Virus record (IMG/VR): IMGVR_UViG_3300043446_000453 | Location: 1 to 25,866 of that record | Length of the DNA stretch: 25,866 bases | Reading direction: 5' to 3' (one strand) | DNA from: a virus | Shown: positions 1-7,886 of the stretch, piece after piece | How the letters are laid out: every line of letters starts with the position of its first letter | Numbering within the stretch: position 1 is the stretch's first letter | The notes under the pieces: model-generated | What the model saw: only the letters and a program-made list of their open reading frames with translations | Databases searched by the model: none | What the model was told of the DNA's origin: nothing | Program-made: the position numbers and the translations under genes

Positions 1-1039
1 TGTAAATCTTCTCACCCAGCGTTGCAAGCAGTCCGGGACTTGTTTTTGTCAGCGTAGTAGCGGGAAGCAACGGCGTTGGCGCCATCATAGTGTTATAGAC
101 TTGTCGGCCCGTATCACGCGAAAGACCCAGTGATTCAGCCTTTTCTTGGAACCACTCAGGCGACATGAAGCCTGTGGGTTTTGTAGAAGCAGCGGGAGCT
201 GCAAAGCGTTGGCCCGGGATAAGCGCGGCTTTGTCTTCTGGCGCAGCTGCGGGCATCGTTCCTGCTTGGGCAGACGGAATAACGGATGTTGCCAGGTCGG
301 CCAAACGATTATTCCAACCGGCCTGGTATTTACCGTATTTGTCGGGGTCGTTTTTAACCAACGAAGCGTAGTGCTGCCCGCGCAGTTCCAGAATTTTCTT
401 GGGGTCACCGCCAGACTGCTCTACAAACTGTTTGGCTTTATCAACGCCTTGGTTAACCGCCGTGTCAAACGCTACCTGAGCCAAGGCCGGACTTATGTTT
501 GCTAGTTTGTCGCCGCTGATGGCGTCCCAGTACCGCTCCTTGTAAATCTTCTTGGCCTTTTCCGGCGTCAACGACTTAACATCAATGTCCGGGTTTGCCC
601 TCTGGCTGATGCCGTACATAGTCGGGCCGCCGGTATCTTCGGTGTAGCCGCCCTCATAACGTAGCGTGCGATTGAAAGCAGTATCAAACAGAGTGCCGCC
701 CTTGTTATAGCGCGGCACCTCACCACCCTCATCAAACGCCACGATGCCGCCGGTGGCCATACCCCTGAGATTGTCAGCAGGCAGCGCACCAATACCCACA
801 TCTTCCGGCAGCGGCTGTCGGGGCTGCGGGGCCATCTGCGCCAGGGCCTGGTCGGCTACCTTCGGCTGTGGGGGCTGCATCGCCTGGCTCTCGGCACGCA
901 TCTGTTGACGTGTCTGACTTTCTTGGAACGCCAAGGGGAAGATGAACGGGTCATTTTTGTGCATTGCAGCATACTGCTGCAACTGCTTGTCGTCCATCAT
1001 GCGGAGCTGTGACAACACGTTTTGGGGGTTCATTGCCAT
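1..1039 (-). CDS. Virion-associated peptidoglycan hydrolase / ejection protein with GH108 domain (3' end cut off)
   Basis: The reading frame is open from ATG at 1039 to the left edge (346 complete codons), so the C-terminus is missing. The start follows AAGGA at good spacing, 9 bp after the preceding stop. Residues 1-90 are Met/Gln/Pro-rich and probably disordered. A glycine motif (ATGGIVAFDEGGE, about 95-107) of a kind common in virion proteins of related phages comes next. Residues about 118-210 look like a GH108 (TtsA-type) N-acetylmuramidase: RYEGGY with putative catalytic Glu129, then TGGPTMYGIS and a KERYWDAI helix. Residues beyond 210 are Pro/Ala-rich linker. Sitting at the end of the ejection-protein block, this is probably the internal virion protein that opens the cell wall during DNA entry, as T7 gp16 does with a different enzyme fold. 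It is separate from the lysis lysozyme at 6898. Confidence 0.85.
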   Translation of the reverse strand, partial: MAMNPQNVLSQLRMMDDKQLQQYAAMHKNDPFIFPLAFQESQTRQQMRAESQAMQPPQPKVADQALAQMAPQPRQPLPEDVGIGALPADNLRGMATGGIVAFDEGGEVPRYNKGGTLFDTAFNRTLRYEGGYTEDTGGPTMYGISQRANPDIDVKSLTPEKAKKIYKERYWDAISGDKLANISPALAQVAFDTAVNQGVDKAKQFVEQSGGDPKKILELRGQHYASLVKNDPDKYGKYQAGWNNRLADLATSVIPSAQAGTMPAAAPEDKAALIPGQRFAAPAASTKPTGFMSPEWFQEKAESLGLSRDTGRQVYNTMMAPTPLLPATTLTKTSPGLLATLGEKIY

Positions 1040-1048
1040 GACAGTTCC

Positions 1049-2194
1049 TTACATTTTCGACAGGGCCAGGGCTTGCAAGCCGCCGGGGGCGTCGTCCATC
1101 TTTTTCTTCTCGAAGTCCTTGGGCATACCGCCTTTCTTACCGAAGGCGCCTGCTCTGTTGAGGCCGTAGCCAAGCATGCCCAGACCTGCCGCCTGGGACA
1201 AATAGCTTGGCGGGGCCTGATACGACTGAGTCGTGCTTGCTTGCATGGGCAGACCGCGAAGCTGGGCATTCATGAACGCCAACTGTTGCTGCGGATACTG
1301 TTGCTGCATCGCATAGTTCTGAATGGCTTGGTTCAGAATGTTCTGGTTGTACGCCTGCTGTTGGCCACCGGCTGCCTGCTGCTGTCCCAGGACACCCATT
1401 GCTTGGCCATACATCTGTTGACCACCCGCCAGACCCGCTTGCGCGCCTTGAAGACCGAGGTTGGCGCCAAACTGTTGAGCTTGCCGAGCCTGATCAAACG
1501 CCGACTGAAGTCCGGTAGCCTGGATAGAACCTTTTTGTGCGGCCAAAGCACGCTGACGCTCGGCCTCCATAAGCGCCTGACGGCTACCGCCATAAGCTCC
1601 CGCCTGAGTAGCTTGACCACGTTGCTGGGCACCCTGAATGTCGGAGACGCGTTGAGCTTCGCGCTGCTGCACATCTACCACGTTTTGCATGTACGGCGAC
1701 ATGAACGCTTGTGTGGCGTAGGGGTTGGTAGCCTGCTGGTTGTACAAAGCCCCGGCATTAACGGCGTTGGCGGCTGCAATGTTGGTGATGTCACGCCCGC
1801 CAGCCAGCTGTGGGGTTACGCTTTGACGGGAGATGTCTGCGTAGGCTCGTTGCTGCAACGGGTCCATAGGGGCGTAGGCGGCTTGGGCAGCACCCATCTC
1901 ACCAGGACCCATGCCTGCGGCGTATTGACTACCGGCTACCGGAGCACCAAAAGCCTGATATGGCTTGACGCTGGTAATCTGTGTAGATCCATCCGGCCCA
2001 GGAGCAGTATTAAACAGCTGTTGCTGGGTAGCACCCAGCATGGTCTCCACGTACGGGCGTGCGTACTCGGGAATGTTTGACGTCTGCGTGGTGTTTTGCG
2101 TTGGTGCAGGGGAGCCGCCGCCACTGCCGCCACCCCATAGGGTGAACTTTTTAATAATAGCCAACGGGTTCCAAAAAGATTGGAGCAAGTTCAT
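1049..2194 (-). CDS. Internal virion / DNA-ejection-like protein, Gln/Ala-rich
   Basis: This gene encodes 381 residues. Its ATG overlaps the stop of the GNAT-like gene by 4 bp (ATGA), implying translational coupling. Residues 1-20 are hydrophobic with a few Lys, followed by a GGGSGGGSP linker. The bulk (about 100-340) is rich in Gln, Ala and Gly with many predicted helices (for example QQREAQRVSDIQGAQQRG), and the C-terminus has a short hydrophobic patch (SQAAGLGMLGYGL) and a basic KKGGMPKDFEKKK stretch. No enzyme motif is visible. Composition and position between nozzle/virion genes and the hydrolase-bearing gene resemble the T7 gp14/gp15 and P22 gp7/gp20/gp16 ejection proteins, so I infer an internal virion protein released into the cell envelope. 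I recognise the type but not a named family. Confidence 0.75.
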   Translation of the reverse strand: MNLLQSFWNPLAIIKKFTLWGGGSGGGSPAPTQNTTQTSNIPEYARPYVETMLGATQQQLFNTAPGPDGSTQITSVKPYQAFGAPVAGSQYAAGMGPGEMGAAQAAYAPMDPLQQRAYADISRQSVTPQLAGGRDITNIAAANAVNAGALYNQQATNPYATQAFMSPYMQNVVDVQQREAQRVSDIQGAQQRGQATQAGAYGGSRQALMEAERQRALAAQKGSIQATGLQSAFDQARQAQQFGANLGLQGAQAGLAGGQQMYGQAMGVLGQQQAAGGQQQAYNQNILNQAIQNYAMQQQYPQQQLAFMNAQLRGLPMQASTTQSYQAPPSYLSQAAGLGMLGYGLNRAGAFGKKGGMPKDFEKKKMDDAPGGLQALALSKM

Positions 2195-2622
2195 AGCAAG
2201 GCCTCGACCAGAGTGTTGCGGGGTTCAAAGTTGTAGCGTTTCCACAACCGGACGATGGCGTCGCGTCCTGACCCTTGAATCTTTGTAGCGCCTCGGCTTT
2301 TCAGGATTACCTTGAGCTGCTCAAAGGTCTCCTGATTGGAAATCAATTTGCCCCCAATACAGGTGACAAACGCCACACGGTGCAGGGGGTAGTTGATGAA
2401 CGACACGGTGGCCGCCCCATGAATTTTATGCTCTTCGTCCGCAGCCACCAAGAGGAGCCATTGCCCCGCCGTCACAAACTGCTGGACATGGTGGATGTTG
2501 TAGCAGGCGGCCCACTCGGGGAAGTCCACACCTTTGGTCAGCGCGTCGTTCAGAAACGGTTCTACCATCGGCCAGATCTGCTGGACGTGGTTTGTGTCAA
2601 CGTGCTGGACCGCGAGTTTCAT
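2191..2622 (-). CDS. GNAT-like acetyltransferase-fold protein in the ejection module
   Basis: A 143-residue protein overlapping both neighbours by 4 bp (ATGA at each end). The layout resembles a small GNAT domain: N-terminal strand and helix (QHVDTNHVQQIWPMVEPFL), a central pair of strands (QWLLLVAADEE, then IHGAATVSFINYP), a strand at VAFVTCIGG in the acetyl-CoA-binding position, and a C-terminal GSGRDAIVRLWKRYNFEP helix-strand of the kind that closes many GNATs. A canonical R/Q-x-x-G-x-G/A pyrophosphate loop is not obvious, so catalysis is uncertain. Phage proteins of this kind are often annotated as acetyltransferase or as T7 gp13-like assembly proteins. Its place between two ejection-protein genes suggests a role in virion assembly or modification of ejection proteins. 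The function is inferred. Confidence 0.7.
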   Translation of the reverse strand: MKLAVQHVDTNHVQQIWPMVEPFLNDALTKGVDFPEWAACYNIHHVQQFVTAGQWLLLVAADEEHKIHGAATVSFINYPLHRVAFVTCIGGKLISNQETFEQLKVILKSRGATKIQGSGRDAIVRLWKRYNFEPRNTLVEALL

Positions 2623-4223
2623 GCAGGCATGTACTTGTTCGGGTTGATCTGCTTGCCCTGCTTCTTGTTGCCGGTTCGGGCGGAGCGCACCTTGTCGAGC
2701 ATCTTGTACAACTGCTTGGCGCCAGCATCGGTAGAGCCGTTACCCAGACCGGACACTACATCCGCCGGGACCACAAACTCGCCATCGGCCAAACGAGCCG
2801 GTTGCTTACGCCCAATCGTAGCGGGGATGTTGTCAGACATGCCGTCCCCAGGGCCTTTGAGCAGGCGCCCGCCATCAGAGTAGCCGCCAAGAGACGCAAG
2901 GCCTCCACTTGCAAGTACGCTATAAACAATAGGCGTCCCAGTATCAACAGGGGCAGGCTCTTTTGGGCCTTGTCCAGCGGCATAAAGGCCCGTGTACGTT
3001 ACCGGCGGCGCTGCGGCTTCGGTGATTGGTAGGTTTTGGTAACGAGCCAAGAAGTTCTGGAAGTTCTGGCGCGACATGTCCATCGTTGGCTGCGCCGCAG
3101 CATACTCAGCTGCCGGGTCTACCAAGGACGATGACATCATGGACGGGCTATACATCATGGGGCCCAGGGCGGCAATACCGGTATCGCCAGAATCACCACT
3201 ACTAGCCGAACCGCCTTCCGCCATGCGCTCCATACCCGTCATCTGGTCCACACCAATATCCCCAGCACCGGCCACAACATTGCGGGAAATGGGCGTTTGC
3301 CAAGGGGTAGCGTAAGCGCCATGCTGGATGTCAGCTTGGGGATAGCCCGTGTTGGCACCGATAGCGTTCTCACGTGACATTTCTTCTACCGGGCCGCCAG
3401 CCGCATAGGGTTTATACGTATACGGCTTGTATGTGTCGGGGCTGTAGCTGAACTTGGACAGCGGGCCGTTGTACTTTTCAGGAGCCGCTACGCCTTGGGG
3501 TTTGTTCAGGTATTTGGCGGCTTGCAACGCGCCGGTGGCGCCAAGGCCGTATTTTGTCAATGTGTTCTGGTCGTCCCACCAGTTCTGTAGGGGCTGTGTG
3601 GCGTTCTTGAGGATGTCGCCAATACCTCCGGCTCCTTGCGTTGTAGTAGGGGCTGTTTTAGATGCCCACCCAGGCTCGGCGGTATACATTCCGGGCTCAC
3701 GTGGTGGGGTCGGTGTGGCAGGCGTTGCTGCTTTGGGAGCCACGGTTTCAGCATCAACAACATCTTCGGGGCGGATATTCAAATCCATCGTGGCGTTGAC
3801 GTCTTGCAGGTAGTTGACTGGGTTTAACGTTTGCGTTGCGGCTTCACCCGCGCCCTGACCTAACGTTTGCAACAAAGCAGGGTCACCAATCTGACCTGCA
3901 CCCAAGGCTGCATTAGCGGAAGGCAGGGCCCCCATGTTGGCAAACTGTGCAGTCTGCGCCGCAATCTCGGGATTAAATACGGCAGTTTCGCCAAGGGCGG
4001 TTTGGAAAGCAGGGCTCAATGCGCCCAGACCACCAGCACCGGCTAGTCCGGTACCAAGACCCGCGCCCGTGCCAAGACCAAGACCGGCAACACCCGCACC
4101 TTCAAGTGCAGAAACACCTGCCATGCCTTCAAGAAAACCAGCTCCACCACCAATAGCACCGGCGGCTTCGGCTGCTCCAATCGCTTCTGCCGCCAGGGCG
4201 GCTTCACCTACACCAGTACCCAT
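2619..4223 (-). CDS. Large Ala/Gly-rich internal virion protein with conserved C-terminal phage motif
   Basis: This gene encodes 534 residues; ATG 4223 follows AGGAG with 6-base spacing. Residues 1-75 are a near-continuous Ala/Gly/Leu hydrophobic region able to form membrane-active helices. The middle is Pro/Thr/Tyr-rich and low in order, including a repeated TYKPY and several patches like AAGG and MAEGG. Residues about 435-534 hold a motif I recognise from many phage virion proteins: GPGDGMSDNIPA, then LADGEFVVPADVVSGLGNGS and a DAGAKQLYKMLDKVR helix, ending with a basic KQGKQINPN tail. Expected role: DNA-ejection or internal head protein. The stop overlaps the GNAT-like gene by 4 bp. An alternative is a short tape-measure-like protein, but no tail tube genes accompany it. 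Confidence 0.75.
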   Translation of the reverse strand: MGTGVGEAALAAEAIGAAEAAGAIGGGAGFLEGMAGVSALEGAGVAGLGLGTGAGLGTGLAGAGGLGALSPAFQTALGETAVFNPEIAAQTAQFANMGALPSANAALGAGQIGDPALLQTLGQGAGEAATQTLNPVNYLQDVNATMDLNIRPEDVVDAETVAPKAATPATPTPPREPGMYTAEPGWASKTAPTTTQGAGGIGDILKNATQPLQNWWDDQNTLTKYGLGATGALQAAKYLNKPQGVAAPEKYNGPLSKFSYSPDTYKPYTYKPYAAGGPVEEMSRENAIGANTGYPQADIQHGAYATPWQTPISRNVVAGAGDIGVDQMTGMERMAEGGSASSGDSGDTGIAALGPMMYSPSMMSSSLVDPAAEYAAAQPTMDMSRQNFQNFLARYQNLPITEAAAPPVTYTGLYAAGQGPKEPAPVDTGTPIVYSVLASGGLASLGGYSDGGRLLKGPGDGMSDNIPATIGRKQPARLADGEFVVPADVVSGLGNGSTDAGAKQLYKMLDKVRSARTGNKKQGKQINPNKYMPA

Positions 4224-4259
4224 GGTGCTCTCCTGTAAATTGGTTGAATCGTAACATTT

Positions 4260-4931
4260 TCAGATCTTTGACACAAACGTTGCCGTGAAGATTACAGACG
4301 GCAAAGCCGGGCGTGTAGGTGACGCTGCCGCTGGGTCCGCCTGGATAAAAGCAGAAGTGTTTGTGGTATGCCACTGTAAGCTAACGTTGTCCCCTGCCGC
4401 CATGTCAATAAACGTATTGACTGTCCCGATGCAGTAAAAAGGCGTGGCTGGGTTTTTACGCGCTGCCATGCCAAACCGGCTATTAGACCGGGGCACGTCC
4501 AAGCCATTGTGATGGAACCAGATGTCGATCGACTCGGTCGAGTTGGCCAAGTTAGCCAACTGAATACTAAACTGAAAGTTGTACCGCCCGGCCTTGGCAA
4601 CGACGACTTGATACCCGCCCACAAGAGAAATGTCGTCAGCTGCCTCAGTTGTGTCCAACTGCACGTTATAGGCAGTCGTTGTGCTGGCCGCTGTTTGGTT
4701 GGCGTTGGAGGTAAAACACCCGTTGGGAAAATAAATAGACGACCCATCGTTGATGGGAGACAGCGCGGTTGTACGCAGCTGGCTGTTAAATGCGTCTAGT
4801 TGGTTGAAATACAGGCGCAGGATGTTGGTGTACTGATCCATGAACCGCTGGTCGTAATCGACCGGGGCGGCTGCCAAACGCGGAGCAACAAACCTTTGCA
4901 GGTCTTGTTCGGTGTAAACGTATAAAGTCAT
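4260..4931 (-). CDS. Virion structural protein with jelly-roll-like C-terminal domain
   Basis: A 223-residue protein. I chose ATG 4931 because it overlaps the nozzle gene stop as ATGA; an earlier in-frame start lies deep inside that gene. The N-terminal third (LYVYTEQDLQRFVAPRL... and a helix ending FNQLDAFNSQL) is a helical adaptor-like segment. From about residue 95 the protein is beta-rich with the pattern of a C1q/TNF-type jelly roll: GGYQVVVAKAGRYNFQFSIQ, SIDIWFHHNGLDVPRSNSRF and a final SLQWHTTNTSAFIQA strand pair. Such domains occur in phage fibres and virion decoration proteins, where they usually trimerise. Located directly after the nozzle gene, it may be a protein attached to the tail tip. 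Its exact role is unknown. Confidence 0.75.
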   Translation of the reverse strand: MTLYVYTEQDLQRFVAPRLAAAPVDYDQRFMDQYTNILRLYFNQLDAFNSQLRTTALSPINDGSSIYFPNGCFTSNANQTAASTTTAYNVQLDTTEAADDISLVGGYQVVVAKAGRYNFQFSIQLANLANSTESIDIWFHHNGLDVPRSNSRFGMAARKNPATPFYCIGTVNTFIDMAAGDNVSLQWHTTNTSAFIQADPAAASPTRPALPSVIFTATFVSKI

Positions 4932-6889
4932 CGACGGCCATCCGGGCGCACATCCATGCGCGGGGTTCCCAACTGCCACGACACGCCAAGCTGGTCAGAC
5001 TCCACGCGGAACGCCATCTGACGGCCACGCAACCGGACATAGACCTGCTCCGTGAACTGCTGCACGTTATAGGACTGCTGGCCTACGTAATTCTGCGTAC
5101 TCTTAACTGCCGGATTGTCCGACGTGCCGTAATTGGTGCCGGGAAACTGGCGCGGGCGCACAGTGAAGTTGGCTTGGGGCTTGTTTACATCCGACCCGTC
5201 AAACGTGATGTCAGGAATCAGACGCCAAACAAAGCCAAAGTTGTGGCCGTCACCAATATCAAAATCGGAAGACTGAACGTAAGCAGTGATCGGAGAAGGG
5301 GGATCAGTTGTACCATCATCGTTTCCTGTCTCATGGTAAACCAGCTGGCCGTTTGATCCAGCGTAGGGCGTGGCCATGGGCTGGCTACGTAGCGGGCTAT
5401 CCAACCAAGAACTACGGCCAAGATTGCCGTAATACCAGGTGCGCTCCAAGTAGTTGTACACCACGTACTTGTCTACCGTGGTAGAAGCAGCAGAGCAATA
5501 AAACCACCAGATTTCGTTATAGCCCTCATTGGTTCCGGCGAACGCCTGGAAACCCTGCTGGACGTTAATGTCGTCGTAGATGTACTGACGGAGGGTGCAC
5601 GGAAGGGTTTCCACTCGACCGGAGTACATGTAGAACTTGTCAACACCCATCCAGTATGTGATGTTGTTGACTGTAGCAACGGCGTTGGGGCCCATGACGG
5701 AGATGTTGTCTCCCATGATTTGAAAGCCCCAGACGAACGGCGCTCCAAGATACTGCATGGAATAAATGGCTGCATCGGTAAGCACCAACACTTCCTGACG
5801 AGTCTGAATCGCCGTAATGATCTGCGACCCACGGCTCAGTCTATAGCTACCTGCCTGGTTGGTAATGTCTGGCGTCCATACGGCCAGGTTTTCCTGATCC
5901 GACCAACGAACCAGCATGGGATCAATAGCCGAAGAACCGTAGTCGTTAACGCCAAATGCCAGCACAAACCGCTGCGCGTCAGACACCATGACAAAGTTGC
6001 AAATGGACGGGCAATCCACATCCGTCAGCCACCACTGAATGCCGTTCTGGGTGTTGGTGTTGGTGGAAGAAAGCTCTTGCGCCCGGGTAAATGTGTTGGG
6101 ACTGGCGTCCACTACCCAGTAGTACAACGGGCCACCGCGCGGATTGAGAATCAGGTTTTGGCCAAAGTTGGCCTGGCTCCACAAACGCAGCTGCAATCCA
6201 ATGCCCGACGTAGCTGCTTCACCCCAGCCTGTATTACCGCTTGGATTGACACCGCCCCATGCGCCAGCACCCCAACCAACTCCGTAGGAAAACACATCAC
6301 TGCCGGTGTTGATCTGATACTCAAAGTCTGCGTCTACCGCAGGCGTTCCGCTTGACGTGGCGGTTACCGGGGATACGATTGAGTAGTGGTCGTTGTCGAT
6401 GTAGGTGATCTGGAATTCGCCTTCCAAGTCCACCGCCGGAATACCATTGACCGGCCCCGTTACGTTTGAAATGGTAACGAAGTCGTTGTTCTGTGCTCCG
6501 TGCCCAGTATCGTTAACAATAACCGTCGTGGTCCCGTCCGTGGTAAAGGCGTTGGTCACCCCGGTAACGGTGGAACGGATAGGCGTCACGTCATGAAAAT
6601 CACCGCTCGGACCATTCTGAACATAGAACTTCAGGTTTGTTCCAAGGCCCAGCAGGTTGTAGCCAGCCAAGGTAATCCAGTTCCACATCGAGCGGCAAAT
6701 GCCCCAGAACGTACCCGTGGGCGGAACATATTCCGTGGGAAGCCCCTGATCTTTGACCCAGCCGCCGATTTTTTCTGGGTAGCCGGAACGGAAACGCACT
6801 TTGTCGGACTCAAACCAGCCGCCCTCGTTGGCCAACGTGGTTGATTCCCGGTTGACACCCGGTCGGAACTGAAGTTTCTGTAAGGGCAT
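4928..6889 (-). CDS. Tail nozzle protein (P22 gp10 / T7 gp12 tail tubular B-like)
   Basis: A 653-residue protein starting at ATG 6889 behind AGGAG (6-base spacing), with the ribosome site overlapping the lysozyme stop. The opening PLQKLQFRPGVNRE...WFESDKVRFRSGYPEKIGGW is characteristic of podoviral nozzle proteins that bind the viral DNA end and form a beta-propeller tube. Later blades are visible as repeated W/Y-rich strands (VRWSDQENLAVWTPD, VLVLTDAAIYSMQYLG, NNITYWMGVDKFYMYSG, EIWWFYCSA, YLERTWYYG). Residues about 107-195 interrupt the propeller with an extra Ig/adhesin-like domain (GHGAQNNDFVTISNVTGP and ITYIDNDHYSI). The length is larger than P22 gp10 (about 470), largely because of this insert and the long C-terminus. 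It should form the hexameric tail end through which DNA leaves. Confidence 0.88.
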   Translation of the reverse strand: MPLQKLQFRPGVNRESTTLANEGGWFESDKVRFRSGYPEKIGGWVKDQGLPTEYVPPTGTFWGICRSMWNWITLAGYNLLGLGTNLKFYVQNGPSGDFHDVTPIRSTVTGVTNAFTTDGTTTVIVNDTGHGAQNNDFVTISNVTGPVNGIPAVDLEGEFQITYIDNDHYSIVSPVTATSSGTPAVDADFEYQINTGSDVFSYGVGWGAGAWGGVNPSGNTGWGEAATSGIGLQLRLWSQANFGQNLILNPRGGPLYYWVVDASPNTFTRAQELSSTNTNTQNGIQWWLTDVDCPSICNFVMVSDAQRFVLAFGVNDYGSSAIDPMLVRWSDQENLAVWTPDITNQAGSYRLSRGSQIITAIQTRQEVLVLTDAAIYSMQYLGAPFVWGFQIMGDNISVMGPNAVATVNNITYWMGVDKFYMYSGRVETLPCTLRQYIYDDINVQQGFQAFAGTNEGYNEIWWFYCSAASTTVDKYVVYNYLERTWYYGNLGRSSWLDSPLRSQPMATPYAGSNGQLVYHETGNDDGTTDPPSPITAYVQSSDFDIGDGHNFGFVWRLIPDITFDGSDVNKPQANFTVRPRQFPGTNYGTSDNPAVKSTQNYVGQQSYNVQQFTEQVYVRLRGRQMAFRVESDQLGVSWQLGTPRMDVRPDGRR

Positions 6890-6897
6890 CTGGACTC

Positions 6898-7374
6898 CTA
6901 CGACATGAACAGGGCGTGCTCGTCGAGGCGACGGTTTTGTAACCCTTTCAGTATTTTGCCACCAGCCATGCAGTACTTCAATAGTTCCTGTCCTGCGCCC
7001 TCTTTATCCCCTCGATTGAGCTTTTGACGAAGCGTCGAACGCTGGAGTGTTCCCAGACCGACGTTAAAACTAAAAGACACAAGAGCGTCAAACATGCCTT
7101 GTGTAAGAGGAACAGTGATGTAGGCGTGAACCCCTCGCTCAAAACGAGCCAGATCTGCTCGAAGTATTCCATCAATTTCCTCCATGCTGAAGATCCTGAA
7201 GTCCTCGATCTTCAAGGCAAACCCATCCCGCTGGTCGATGGGCAACTTTCCCTGCTCCGGGTACAACACATGTCCAACGCCAATCGTCCAGAGCTTGGCT
7301 GGGCAACGGTAAGGCTTTTGTCTTACACCCTCATGGTGCTTGATCATAGCCACAGCTTTGGGGCTGACGTTCAT
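6898..7374 (-). CDS. Endolysin, GH24 phage lysozyme with Glu-Cys-Thr active site
   Basis: A 158-residue T4-lysozyme-family muramidase. The catalytic block is HHEGVRQKPYRCPAKLWTIG followed by VGH: Glu15, Cys24 and Thr30 match T4 Glu11, Asp20 and Thr26 in spacing. The Asp-to-Cys change is the arrangement known from P1 Lyz. The C-terminal lobe motifs PLTQGMFDALVSFSFNVG and RR-x-x-DEHALF are typical of the family. There is no N-terminal signal-anchor, unlike P1 Lyz, so release should depend on the holins encoded immediately upstream. The ATG overlaps the stop of the three-segment holin by 4 bp (ATGA). It cleaves peptidoglycan between N-acetylmuramic acid and N-acetylglucosamine at the end of infection. 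Confidence 0.95.
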   Translation of the reverse strand: MNVSPKAVAMIKHHEGVRQKPYRCPAKLWTIGVGHVLYPEQGKLPIDQRDGFALKIEDFRIFSMEEIDGILRADLARFERGVHAYITVPLTQGMFDALVSFSFNVGLGTLQRSTLRQKLNRGDKEGAGQELLKYCMAGGKILKGLQNRRLDEHALFMS

Positions 7375-7886
7375 TTGCCGAATGCCCGACCGCCGAAGTG
7401 GAATGCAATGATGCTGGCAAAGAGCGCTTGGGTCTCGTCATCCCAGAGCTGGTCAGCCATGTCTTGGAAGCCAACGCCGGTCGTAACCCCGTGCCACACC
7501 AAGGCGCAGTCAATACCCACCAGCAACAGGAAGAAGCCATAGGTAATGGCCGGGCGCACGCTTGCGCGGAAGTTCTTCATCCACTGGCTAGTACCTTCGT
7601 TGAGCGCCGTGTCGTGGGCGTAGATGGCCTGCATCTCGGCCTGTTGGGCGGCTATCAGCGACTGCTTTTCTGCAGACTTGGTCTCGATCTCAAGCTGCTG
7701 GGTGTGGATGTTTTCGACCCGCTCTTGGGCTTCAAACCCAAGTTTGCGCATCTCAAGCTCCCGGGCGATCTGCATCTGGGCCAGCTCCAGCTCGTGCTTT
7801 TTGTCACTGCGGTCTTGGAAGAAGTCCAGAATCTTGGGCAGGCCGCCCATCAGGAACGATACCAGGGTAGAGAATAGTGTCAGCAT
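7371..7886 (-). CDS. Holin, three-transmembrane GTA-release type
   Basis: A 171-residue protein. Residues 1-22 form an amphipathic or hydrophobic start (MLTLFSTLVSFLMGGLPK), 25-92 are a highly charged coiled coil rich in Glu/Gln/Lys, 108-132 form a transmembrane segment (PAITYGFFLLLVGIDCALVW), and 149-167 form a second (ETQALFASIIAFHFGGRAF). The closing DDETQALF...FGGRAFGK pattern matches the family described as holin of 3TMs for gene-transfer release (GTA_holin_3TM). The start overlaps the stop of the T4-type holin by 1 bp (TAATG) and the stop overlaps the lysozyme start by 4 bp, a classic lysis cassette. It probably permeabilises the inner membrane to let the cytoplasmic lysozyme out. An antiholin or accessory role cannot be excluded because another holin lies next to it. 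Confidence 0.85.
   Translation of the reverse strand: MLTLFSTLVSFLMGGLPKILDFFQDRSDKKHELELAQMQIARELEMRKLGFEAQERVENIHTQQLEIETKSAEKQSLIAAQQAEMQAIYAHDTALNEGTSQWMKNFRASVRPAITYGFFLLLVGIDCALVWHGVTTGVGFQDMADQLWDDETQALFASIIAFHFGGRAFGK

Noticed and set aside
1022-2080. Plus-strand open frame of 352 codons
   Set aside because: Antisense to the Gln/Ala-rich virion gene; the Leu/Ser/His-rich product is what reverse Gln/Ala codons give.
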